Under the pieces are notes generated by a model, which was not told where the DNA came from, searched no databases, and was given only the letters and a program-made list of their open reading frames with translations. A stretch of DNA of 7,719 nucleotides from Lentisphaeria bacterium (GTDB lineage Bacteria > Verrucomicrobiota > Lentisphaeria > Victivallales > Victivallaceae): the NCBI GenBank assembly GCA_900768515.1, contig CAAGDG010000116.1, forward strand, positions 1 to 7,719, given 5' to 3'. The position numbers and the translations under genes were made by a program. Shown in pieces: positions 1 through 5,796 of this stretch. Each line of letters begins with the position of its first letter. The stretch's first letter is position 1.

Positions 1-776
1 GGGCGGGACACACCGAAGCGGCGGTCGACCTCGCCCGCCTCGCCGGACTGGTTCCGGCCGGCGTGATCTGCGAAATCATGAATCCCGACGGCACCATGGC
101 GCGACTGCCGCAGCTTGCTGAGTTCCGGAAAAAACACCATCTCAAATGGGGAACCGTCGCGGATCTGATCGCCTACCGCCGCCGTCACGAACACCTGATC
201 ATCCGCGGCGCCAGTGCGCGGCTGCCGACCATTTTCGGGGAGTTCCGGATCATTCCGTACCGGACCAAAGTCGACTCCTTCGAGCACATCGCGCTGATTT
301 ACGGCGACGTGGAAAACAAGGAGAAGGTGCTGGTCCGGGTCCACAGCGAATGTCTGACCGGCGACGTCTTCGGCTCCTGCCGCTGCGACTGCGGCGAGCA
401 GCTCCATGCCGCGATGCGGCAGATCGTTGAAAACGGTTCCGGAGTTCTGGTCTATCTGCGCCAGGAGGGGCGCGGCATCGGAATCTTCAATAAAATTCAC
501 GCCTATCAGCTTCAGGATGAAGGATGTGACACCGTCGAGGCAAACGAGAAACTCGGATTCCCCGCTGACCTGCGGGAGTACGGTATCGGCGTTCAGATCC
601 TGCTCGATCTCGGCGTAAAGTCGGTGCGGCTGCTGACCAACAATCCCAAGAAGCTGGTCGGAATCTCCGGCTACGGACTCGAACTGGCGGAACGGGTGCC
701 GCTGGTGATCGATCCCTGCGCGGAGAATGAATTCTATCTGCGCACCAAGAAGGAGCGGATGGGACACCTGCTCTGA
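1..776 (+). CDS. ribBA: RibBA, 3,4-dihydroxy-2-butanone-4-phosphate synthase / GTP cyclohydrolase II (3' part)
   Basis: Partial gene: the reading frame is open from the left edge (first full codon at position 3), with 257 residues visible before the TGA at 774-776. The first ~40 residues are the end of the DHBP synthase domain, with the substrate-site signature GHTEA and then PAGVICEIMNPDGTMAR. The rest is a complete GTP cyclohydrolase II domain. It has RVHSECLTGD, the zinc cysteines at visible residues 117, 128 and 130 (matching Cys54, Cys65 and Cys67 of E. coli RibA), the catalytic-loop motif RQEGRGIG, DTVEAN and LTNNPKK. It ends in the typical KKERMGHLL. Known family role: RibA opens GTP to the pyrimidine precursor and RibB makes the four-carbon unit from ribulose 5-phosphate, the two entry steps of riboflavin synthesis in the cytoplasm. 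By comparison with the family, roughly 140-150 N-terminal residues lie outside the window. An upstream rib operon is plausible but not visible. Confidence 0.96.
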   Translation, partial: AGHTEAAVDLARLAGLVPAGVICEIMNPDGTMARLPQLAEFRKKHHLKWGTVADLIAYRRRHEHLIIRGASARLPTIFGEFRIIPYRTKVDSFEHIALIYGDVENKEKVLVRVHSECLTGDVFGSCRCDCGEQLHAAMRQIVENGSGVLVYLRQEGRGIGIFNKIHAYQLQDEGCDTVEANEKLGFPADLREYGIGVQILLDLGVKSVRLLTNNPKKLVGISGYGLELAERVPLVIDPCAENEFYLRTKKERMGHLL

Positions 777-786
777 CGCTTTCCGC

Positions 787-825
787 CCGTTCCGGAGCGG
801 CCGGTCCTCCGGCGGTCCGGAACGG
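787..825 (+). terminator. GC-rich hairpin after ribBA, possible non-canonical terminator
   Basis: A perfect 10-bp inverted repeat pairs 787-796 (CCGTTCCGGA) with 816-825 (TCCGGAACGG). Inside the 19-base loop, CCGG at 801-804 can pair with CCGG at 809-812, so the whole element can fold as a two-part hairpin. It begins 10 bases after the ribBA stop and ends 45 bases before the next start codon. No T-run follows on either strand, so it is not a textbook Rho-independent terminator. It could be a terminator without a U-tract, an RNA 3'-end stabiliser, or a structure in the leader of the next gene. Confidence 0.4.
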
Positions 826-856
826 AGAGCCGACACCGGGCGACGCCAGAAAAAAC

Positions 857-870
857 AGGAGGGGGAGGAG
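857..870 (+). promoter_or_regulatory. Long purine-rich ribosome-binding site that fixes the phosphoesterase start
   Basis: A 14-base purine run, AGGAGGGGGAGGAG, directly abuts the ATG at 871. AGGAGG at 857-862 has an ideal 8-base spacing to that ATG. The same frame is open upstream to a start at 727 inside ribBA, but that extension is Arg/Ser-rich, overlaps ribBA and has no ribosome-binding site. The ATG at 871 is therefore the start. Confidence 0.8.
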
Positions 871-2004
871 ATGCTTGTTTTCGCCGTTCTGCTGACCGCG
901 TATGTCTTCTGCCGGACAATCCTCCCGCTGCGGATTCATCCCGGCTGGAAGGCGGCGCTCGGCGTTGCAATCGCCGTAGTCGCCTTTAAATTCCATCTGC
1001 TTTACCTGATCGGCGGACCGATGTTCTTCGCTCCGGAACTGCCGAAGCTGCTGCTGCGGCTGGCGGCATGGCTCTTCGCTTCGCTGTTTCTGTTCTTCTT
1101 CCTGCTGCTCGCGGCCGATCTGCTGCGGCTGGCGGCATGGCCGTTTCTCCGCGGCGCCCGAAAGCGGGACCCGAAGAAGTTCCGCCGGATGGACAACCGG
1201 ATCCACCTGGGAATCCTCCTCTTCTGCCTGCTGCTGGCCGGAGTCGGACTGGGCGCGGGAACCGCGCTCCCCGCGGTCCGGGAACGCGAGATCGTCTGCG
1301 CCTCCCTCCCCCCGGAAGCGGAAAACCTCACCATCGCAGTGCTGGCCGACCTGCATGCCGACGGCCAGACCGGAGCGGAACGGATCGGTCGGATCGTCGA
1401 ACGGACCAACGCCATCCACCCCGACCTGATCGTGATTGTCGGGGACTTCGTGGACGGCACCGTTGAAAGCCGGGCCGCCGACCTCGAACCGCTCCGAAAC
1501 CTCTCCGCCCGGCTCGGCGTCTTCGGCGTGCCGGGCAACCACGAATACTATTCCGGCTACCGGGAATGGATGGAGTTTTTGCCGACGCTCGGCATCGAAA
1601 TGCTCGAAAACCGCGCCCGGATGCTGCCCGAAACCGGAATTGCGCTGGGAGGCGTCACCGATCCCGGCGCCGGCCGTTTCAATCTGCCCGGTCCGGATCC
1701 GGCCGCAACGTTTGCCGGAGTGCCGCCGGAGGCGTTCCGGCTGCTGCTCGCGCACCAGCCCAAGGTCGCGCCGGAGGCGGAACGGGCCGGCGTGAAGCTT
1801 CAGATTTCCGGCCACACCCACGGCGGGATGATTCTCGGCGTCGACCGCATGGTCGCCTCGTTCAACGCCGGCTTCGTCTCCGGCGTTTACCGGCTCGGCG
1901 AAATGATTCTCTTCGTGACCAACGGCAGCTCCATCTGGAACGGATTTCCGATCCGGCTCGGCGTTCCGTCGGAAATTCCGCTTCTGCGGCTCAAACGACG
2001 GTGA
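871..2004 (+). CDS. Membrane-anchored metallophosphoesterase (YkuE/YaeI type)
   Basis: A 377-residue protein with an N-terminal membrane part and a C-terminal calcineurin-like phosphoesterase domain. Hydrophobic segments lie at about residues 1-18, 27-48, 57-82 and 112-131. The catalytic domain runs from ~152 to the end, with the binuclear-metal motifs DLH (Asp160, His162), GDFVD (from 191), GNHE (222-225), AHQP (His295) and GHTHGG (314-319). Arg/Lys-rich loops follow segments 1 and 3 (for example KRDPKKFRR at 98-106). By the positive-inside rule this puts the catalytic domain outside the cytoplasmic membrane. Related YaeI/YkuE proteins are metal-dependent phosphodiesterases or phosphatases linked to envelope lipid or nucleotide substrates; the substrate here cannot be read from sequence. 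Its stop is 6 bases from the end of the convergent lacI-type gene. Family assignment is secure; topology is inferred. Confidence 0.9.
   Translation: MLVFAVLLTAYVFCRTILPLRIHPGWKAALGVAIAVVAFKFHLLYLIGGPMFFAPELPKLLLRLAAWLFASLFLFFFLLLAADLLRLAAWPFLRGARKRDPKKFRRMDNRIHLGILLFCLLLAGVGLGAGTALPAVREREIVCASLPPEAENLTIAVLADLHADGQTGAERIGRIVERTNAIHPDLIVIVGDFVDGTVESRAADLEPLRNLSARLGVFGVPGNHEYYSGYREWMEFLPTLGIEMLENRARMLPETGIALGGVTDPGAGRFNLPGPDPAATFAGVPPEAFRLLLAHQPKVAPEAERAGVKLQISGHTHGGMILGVDRMVASFNAGFVSGVYRLGEMILFVTNGSSIWNGFPIRLGVPSEIPLLRLKRR
1051..1140 (+). repeat. 21-bp exact direct repeat inside the phosphoesterase gene
   Basis: Positions 1051-1071 and 1120-1140 are identical over 21 bases. The copies are 69 bases (23 codons) apart and in the same frame, so both encode LLRLAAW, at residues 61-67 and 84-90. 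They bracket the third hydrophobic segment. This looks like an internal short duplication in a leucine-rich stretch. It could also allow loss of 69 bases in frame by slippage, which would remove most of one membrane helix. Confidence 0.75.
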
Positions 2005-2010
2005 CCTGCG

Positions 2011-2979
2011 CTACTCCGTGCGCATCCGGACGCTTTCACGCCGGATCAGCCGGTAGGGAAGCACTGTGACCGTTTCCGCCCGGCGCCCGTCGATCCGGGC
2101 TTCGATCACGTCGGCAACCGCGGCGGCGACCGCCTCGTAATTCTGTGTGACCGTCGTCTGCGGAGGAACCGCGTACTCCGAGAAAAAGGTCTGCTCGGTG
2201 GCGATCAGGGAGATGTCCTCCGGCACACGCCGGTTGAACAGCGAAAAAGCGTACAGGGAAACGATTCCGGCATTCCCGCCCGGGCAGAAGAGCGCGTCGA
2301 CCTGCTGGCGCAGCAGTTTTCCGATCAGGTCCACATACCGCTCGGTGCCGGGACCGGAGAAATAAATGAGGTTGTCCTGGAACGGCAGCCCCCGTTTCTT
2401 CAGCGCCTTCACAATCGCCTCGTACCGTGCGTCGGCATTGCCGGTGCCGGGGTCGCCGTGGATGATGCAGCCGATCTTCCGGCAGCCGCGTTCGGCAAGG
2501 TGTCCGATCGCCAGATCCATCCCCTGCCCCTCGTCGGAACGGACGCAGTAGACCTCGGGCGGCAGCTGCTCCGCCCGGCGGTCGACGATCACCAGAGGCG
2601 GTGCGAACCGCTCGGACCACTCCCGGAAGTCCCCGGGTTCCGCTCCGATCGCCACCGCTCCGCAGAACTGGATTCCGGCCAGCCGGGCGAGGTTGTCGTG
2701 CGGCAGGATCTCGATCCGGAACCCCCGCGCCGGAAGTTCCCGGGTCAGTGCCATCAGCAGCATGTCCACGCAGCTGTGGACCGGATAATCCGAGTTGTAC
2801 GGCGTGATGATCACCACATTCTTCTGACGGCTGGTGAGCCGCGGCCGGTAACCGTGTTCCCTCGCCACCTGAAAGACCCGGTCGCGCACATCCTCGCGAA
2901 TGTTCGGGTGGTGGCTGAACACCCGCGACACCGTCGAAGTCGACACCCCGGCCAGACGGGCGATCTCTGAAATTGTCAT
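2011..2979 (-). CDS. LacI/GalR-family transcriptional regulator with a shortened hinge
   Basis: A 322-residue protein read from the ATG at 2979. An upstream in-frame TTG at 3015 would add 12 residues ahead of the conserved TISEIARLAGVS start and is unlikely. The helix-turn-helix is at residues 3-22 (ISEIARLAGVSTSTVSRVF), followed by NIREDVRDRVFQVAREHGYRP. The effector-binding core, a periplasmic-binding-protein fold, runs from ~54 to 318 and ends in the family pattern PPQTTVTQNYEAVAAAVADV...LPYRLIRRES. Only about 7 residues separate GYRP from the first core strand (NVVIIT). Most LacI members have about 16, including the ARSL-type hinge helix, which is missing here. The gene is divergent from the operon at 3163 and is probably its regulator, with a sugar-like effector. 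A short AGAAAG lies upstream of the ATG as a weak ribosome-binding site. Confidence 0.93.
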   Translation of the reverse strand: MTISEIARLAGVSTSTVSRVFSHHPNIREDVRDRVFQVAREHGYRPRLTSRQKNVVIITPYNSDYPVHSCVDMLLMALTRELPARGFRIEILPHDNLARLAGIQFCGAVAIGAEPGDFREWSERFAPPLVIVDRRAEQLPPEVYCVRSDEGQGMDLAIGHLAERGCRKIGCIIHGDPGTGNADARYEAIVKALKKRGLPFQDNLIYFSGPGTERYVDLIGKLLRQQVDALFCPGGNAGIVSLYAFSLFNRRVPEDISLIATEQTFFSEYAVPPQTTVTQNYEAVAAAVADVIEARIDGRRAETVTVLPYRLIRRESVRMRTE

Positions 2980-3009
2980 AATGAAAATCTTTCTATTTTT
3001 TTGACTTGT

Positions 3010-3025
3010 TTGCAATATACTGCAA
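3010..3025. promoter_or_regulatory. Candidate operator: 16-bp near-perfect palindrome
   Basis: TTGCAATATACTGCAA reads as half-sites TTGCAATA and TACTGCAA, which match as an inverted repeat at 7 of 8 positions. It lies in the divergent region between the regulator and the operon, 31 bases upstream of the regulator start. Its centre contains -10-like hexamers on both strands (TATATT on minus, TATACT on plus). A dimeric LacI-type regulator binding here would block its own promoter. Typical LacI-family operators have a central CG; this one has a central AT-rich step, which may go with the altered hinge of the neighbouring regulator. Loose half-sites (TTGCA) recur at 3050-3054 and 3143-3147. The palindrome is seen directly; the operator role is inferred. 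Confidence 0.5.
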
Positions 3026-3041
3026 TTTTTCTTGATAGCAA
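3014..3041 (-). promoter_or_regulatory. Candidate sigma-70-type promoter of the lacI-family gene
   Basis: On the minus strand, TTGCTA (3041-3036) and TATATT (3019-3014) are separated by 16 bases. They match the -35 and -10 consensus at 4 of 6 and 5 of 6 positions. Transcription would start near 3007, giving a leader of about 27 bases to the ATG at 2979. The -10 lies inside the palindrome at 3010-3025, which suggests autoregulation. Consensus matching alone is weak evidence in an AT-rich stretch. Confidence 0.35.
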
Positions 3042-3086
3042 ACCGGAAATTGCATGATTCTTTTCAAAAACTACACCGACGGGCGG

Positions 3087-3115
3087 TTGCGTCCGCGGAA
3101 GAGAAGCTGTATTGT
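3087..3115 (+). promoter_or_regulatory. Candidate promoter for the dehydroquinase-like operon
   Basis: TTGCGT (3087-3092) and TATTGT (3110-3115) are spaced by 17 bases, and a start near 3122 would leave a ~40-base leader before the ATG at 3163. The matches are modest. Alternatives on the same strand are TTGATA (3032-3037) with CATGAT (3053-3058) at a short 15-base spacing, and the TATACT (3016-3021) inside the palindrome, which lacks a good -35. Some promoter must lie in 2980-3162 because the operon starts there; which of these is used is not decided by sequence. Confidence 0.25.
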
Positions 3116-3162
3116 TACTCAGATTCCGAAACGGGAAGATTTTTGCAACAGGAGAAACCCCG

Positions 3163-3936
3163 ATGAAACGAACTTTCCTGAACCACTCCCATCCGGTCGT
3201 GACCGCGCTTTTCAGCGGCCAGACGCCGCAGGAACTGATCGCAGAAGCGCGCAACAGCGAATTCGAAGGCGCGGACGGCATCGCCGTCGAACTCAAGGAC
3301 CTGAAACCGGAATTCCGCAACCGGGAATCGCTCAAAAGCATCATTGACTCGGTGAATCTCCCCTTCATGTTCTGCTTCTACCGCAACGACATGCAGCTGA
3401 ACTGGAACGATGAGCAGCGGCAGGAGCTGCTGCTGGAGGCCGCCTCCGCCGGCGCCGCGATGATCGACGTCATGGGGGACCTCTACGATCCCTCCCCGAT
3501 GGAGCTGACCCGGAACCCGGCCGCCATCGACCGCCAGAAAAAGCTGATTGCAGAGATCCATGCCCGGGGAGCCGGGGTCGTGATCTCCTCGCACATGCAG
3601 TGTCCGCGCACCGCCGAACAGGTGCTCGAACACCTGCGGGAAGTCGAATCGCGCGGGCCGGACGTGGTCAAGATCGTAACCACCGTCGACACCGACGAGG
3701 AGCTGGCGGAGGCGTTCCGCACCACGATGCTCCTCAAACGGGAACTCAAAACCCCGTTCATCCACCTCTGCAACGGCAGGTTCAGCCGGCCGCACCGCTT
3801 TCTGGGGCCGGCGCTCGGCGTCTCGATTCTGTTTGCGGTCACCCGGTACGAGCCGCGCTATCAGATGTCCCAGCCGACGATTCGCGCCATGAAGACCGTG
3901 CTGCGGAATCTGCACTGGAACATCAATGATCTGTAA
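3163..3936 (+). CDS. Type I 3-dehydroquinate dehydratase-like protein (class I Schiff-base lyase)
   Basis: A 257-residue TIM-barrel protein of the usual AroD length. The ATG at 3163 is set by AGGAG at 3150-3154, 8 bases upstream. By my alignment from memory to Salmonella AroD, the catalytic pair is kept: His144 in VVISSH (His143) and the Schiff-base lysine Lys170 in VVKIV (Lys170). Arg212 in HRFLGPALG (Arg213) and Gln234 in RYQMS (Gln236) also align. The AroD EWR motif appears as ELK (43-45), keeping the Glu but changing the Arg to Lys. The FRS segment appears as FYR, and the Ser232 position becomes Glu230. The Schiff-base chemistry is therefore likely intact, while the substrate pocket seems changed. 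It leads an operon of dehydrogenases rather than shikimate genes, so a catabolic lyase or aldolase role is as likely as dehydroquinate dehydration. Fold assignment is good; substrate is unknown. Confidence 0.82.
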   Translation: MKRTFLNHSHPVVTALFSGQTPQELIAEARNSEFEGADGIAVELKDLKPEFRNRESLKSIIDSVNLPFMFCFYRNDMQLNWNDEQRQELLLEAASAGAAMIDVMGDLYDPSPMELTRNPAAIDRQKKLIAEIHARGAGVVISSHMQCPRTAEQVLEHLREVESRGPDVVKIVTTVDTDEELAEAFRTTMLLKRELKTPFIHLCNGRFSRPHRFLGPALGVSILFAVTRYEPRYQMSQPTIRAMKTVLRNLHWNINDL

Positions 3937-3965
3937 AGCGTCTTCCGACTGAGGAGATCTTCTTC

Positions 3966-4736
3966 ATGGAAAAACGTCTGACCGGAAAAGTCGCCCTCGT
4001 CACCGGTTCCGGTGGTCTGATCGGGCCTCATGTCGTCCGCCGCCTCGCAGCGGAGGGCGCCGCCGTCGCCGTGACCGACCTCGACGGCGAAACTGCGGAA
4101 AAGCTTGCCGCCGAAATTACCGCCGCGGGAGGCCGGGCCTTCGCCGCCGCCCTCGACGTGACCGACAGCGACCGGGTGACGGCGGTGTTCGCCGCCGCCG
4201 AACAGGCGCTGGGACCACTCGACATTCTGGTCAACAACGCCGGACTGCTGCGCAAGCGCGCCGAGCCGTTTCAGAAGACGCAGGAGAGTCAGTGGCGGAA
4301 GATCATCGACGTGAATCTCGGCGGCACCATCCTCTGCTGCCATGCCGTCCTCGCCGGAATGATTGCCAGACGGCGGGGAAAGATTATCAACCTCGCCTCG
4401 ATCGCCGGCATCAGCGGACTGCCCGGCTGGGCGGATTATGCCGCGGCCAAAGGCGGGGTGATTGCATTCAGCCGGACTCTGGCAATGGAGGCGGGCTATT
4501 CCGGAGTGACGGTCAACTGCGTCTCTCCCGGCATGATCGCCGGTGTGCAGCGGCAGACTCCCGGAACCTGGCTTGACCGCACCGGTTCCCCGGAGGATGT
4601 CGCCGCGGTGATCGCCTTCCTCGCCTCGCCGGAAGCCGATTTCATCACCGGCTGCAATTACCGGGTCGACGGCGGCCGGACAGTCGGACCCAAGGGAGCG
4701 GTCTGGAGCCCGGAACAGCAAACCACAGGAGCTTGA
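3966..4736 (+). CDS. Classical short-chain dehydrogenase/reductase (first SDR of the operon)
   Basis: A 256-residue Rossmann-fold SDR. The cofactor loop is TGSGGLIG (13-20), and an Asp at the end of strand 2 (VTDLD, Asp38) points to NAD(H) rather than NADP(H). NNAG is at 90-93. The catalytic Ser145 (NLASIAG), Tyr158 and Lys162 (YAAAK) are all present, followed by VNCVSPG and the C-terminal FITGCNYRVDGGRTVG. The final ~15 residues after the DGG motif are a short extension. GAGGAG at 3951-3956 stands 9 bases before the ATG, and the gene starts 29 bases after the dehydroquinase-like gene. Such SDRs oxidise or reduce a hydroxyl or ketone, often on sugars, polyols or sugar acids; the substrate is not identifiable. 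It resembles the SDR at 5797 and may be its paralogue. Confidence 0.92.
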   Translation: MEKRLTGKVALVTGSGGLIGPHVVRRLAAEGAAVAVTDLDGETAEKLAAEITAAGGRAFAAALDVTDSDRVTAVFAAAEQALGPLDILVNNAGLLRKRAEPFQKTQESQWRKIIDVNLGGTILCCHAVLAGMIARRRGKIINLASIAGISGLPGWADYAAAKGGVIAFSRTLAMEAGYSGVTVNCVSPGMIAGVQRQTPGTWLDRTGSPEDVAAVIAFLASPEADFITGCNYRVDGGRTVGPKGAVWSPEQQTTGA

Positions 4737-4741
4737 ACATC

Positions 4742-5740
4742 ATGACATCCCAGCGAAACGTCCTCGTCCTCGGCGCCACCGGCGCCATGGGCCGTTACCT
4801 GCTTCCGATTCTGGCCGAACAGGGATACCGGGTCGACGGCGTCTCCCTCGACGACGCCTCCTCCGGCAATCCGAATCTGCACTACATCAAAGCCGACGCC
4901 AGAAACCGCGACGTGCTCCGCCGGCTGCTGGAAAACCGGTACGACGGAATCGTCGACTTCATGATCTATCCGACCGCGGCGCTCGCGGGAACGCTGCCGT
5001 TTCTGCTCGACCGCACCGACCACTACATCTACCTTTCGAGCTACCGCGTCTACGACAACAAAGAGCACCCGGTCCGGGAGAGTTCGCCGCGGCTGCTCGA
5101 CAGCAGCGACAACCTTGTGCTGCGCAACTCCGACGACTACTCGATCTTCAAGGCGCGCGGCGAAAACGTGATCCGCGCCCTGAACAGACGCAACTGGACC
5201 ATCATCCGTCCGGCGATCACCTACTCCTTCCTGCGCAACCAGCTGGTCACGCTGGAGGCGGCGGACACCGTCGGCCGCGCTTTCGCAGGGAAGGCCGTCG
5301 TCCTTCCGGAACCGGCCCGGCAGGTGCAGGCGACCATGAGCTGGGCAGGCGATGTGGCGCGGATGATCGCAGCGCTTCTCTTCAACGAACGCGCCCGCTG
5401 CGAGACCTTCACCGTCTCGACCGCCGAACACCACACCTGGGAGGAGATCGCCGATTACTACCGGGAGATCTGCAACCTCCGCGCCGTCTGGGTGGACAAG
5501 GAGACGTATCTGCGCATTCTGCGCTCCGACCCCTACGACAACAGCGCGCGCTGGCAGCTCGATTACGACCGGCTCTTCGACCGGATCATGGACAACACAA
5601 AAGTGCTTGCGGCGACCGGAATCCGGCAGTCCGAGCTGATCTCCCTCTACGACGGACTCCAAAAGGAGATCTCCCGCTGTCCGCGCAATTATCCGTGGCC
5701 GGTCAACGCGGCGATGGACGCCTATCTCGCCTCCCATTGA
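4742..5740 (+). CDS. Extended SDR, NAD-dependent epimerase/dehydratase family
   Basis: A 332-residue protein. The start is the ATG at 4742, 10 bases after AGGAG (4727-4731), which lies inside the end of the preceding gene. A TTG at 4733 in the same frame is less likely. The NAD-binding loop is GATGAMG (11-17), with a β4-type strand and YLSSYRVYD at 97-105. The catalytic Tyr-Lys pair sits in YSIFK (Tyr133, Lys137), followed by the WTIIRPAITY strand (152-161) and SWAGDVARMI (200-209), as in UDP-sugar epimerases and atypical CSP41-like members. The C-terminal third (HHTWEEIADYYREIC onward) is the variable substrate lobe. It is likely to act on a sugar or nucleotide sugar by oxidation-epimerisation or dehydration. 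The position inside the dehydrogenase operon argues for a part in the same pathway, but the substrate is open. Confidence 0.88.
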   Translation: MTSQRNVLVLGATGAMGRYLLPILAEQGYRVDGVSLDDASSGNPNLHYIKADARNRDVLRRLLENRYDGIVDFMIYPTAALAGTLPFLLDRTDHYIYLSSYRVYDNKEHPVRESSPRLLDSSDNLVLRNSDDYSIFKARGENVIRALNRRNWTIIRPAITYSFLRNQLVTLEAADTVGRAFAGKAVVLPEPARQVQATMSWAGDVARMIAALLFNERARCETFTVSTAEHHTWEEIADYYREICNLRAVWVDKETYLRILRSDPYDNSARWQLDYDRLFDRIMDNTKVLAATGIRQSELISLYDGLQKEISRCPRNYPWPVNAAMDAYLASH

Positions 5741-5796
5741 AAACAACTCCGGGACGGGCCCTTGCGGCACTCCCCCAAACAAAAGGAAATCGCATC

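Noticed and set aside
727..870. N-terminal extension of the phosphoesterase starting inside ribBA
   Set aside because: The 48 extra residues are Arg/Ser-rich and lack a ribosome-binding site, whereas a strong purine-rich site precedes the ATG at 871.
487..1821. Long minus-strand open frame (444 codons) opposite ribBA and the phosphoesterase
   Set aside because: It overlaps two clearly recognisable genes, is rich in Arg, Gln and Pro with no domain I recognise, and is explained by GC-rich codon positions on the other strand.
2458..2970. Plus-strand open frame of 170 codons opposite the regulator
   Set aside because: Lies entirely antisense to the LacI-family gene, whose helix-turn-helix and C-terminal signature are unmistakable.
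3038..3053. Second possible operator, GCAA followed 8 bases later by TTGC
   Set aside because: Only 4 of 8 positions are symmetric; too weak to call beside the much better palindrome at 3010-3025.
3054..3347. Small open frame (97 codons) starting in the divergent intergenic region
   Set aside because: It runs into the dehydroquinase-like gene in another frame, has no Shine-Dalgarno sequence and shows no family signature.
3115..3915. Minus-strand open frame of 266 codons opposite the dehydroquinase-like gene
   Set aside because: No recognisable motif. The plus strand carries the conserved His/Lys enzyme signature.
4658..5782. Minus-strand open frame of 374 codons opposite the extended SDR
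   Set aside because: Val/Gly/Arg-rich composition without a recognisable fold; the plus-strand gene has full epimerase motifs and a ribosome-binding site.
5741..5796. Possible terminator or internal promoter in the largest operon gap (56 bases)
   Set aside because: Only a very short GGG/CCC pairing is visible, with no T-run and no convincing -35/-10 pair; read-through is more likely.
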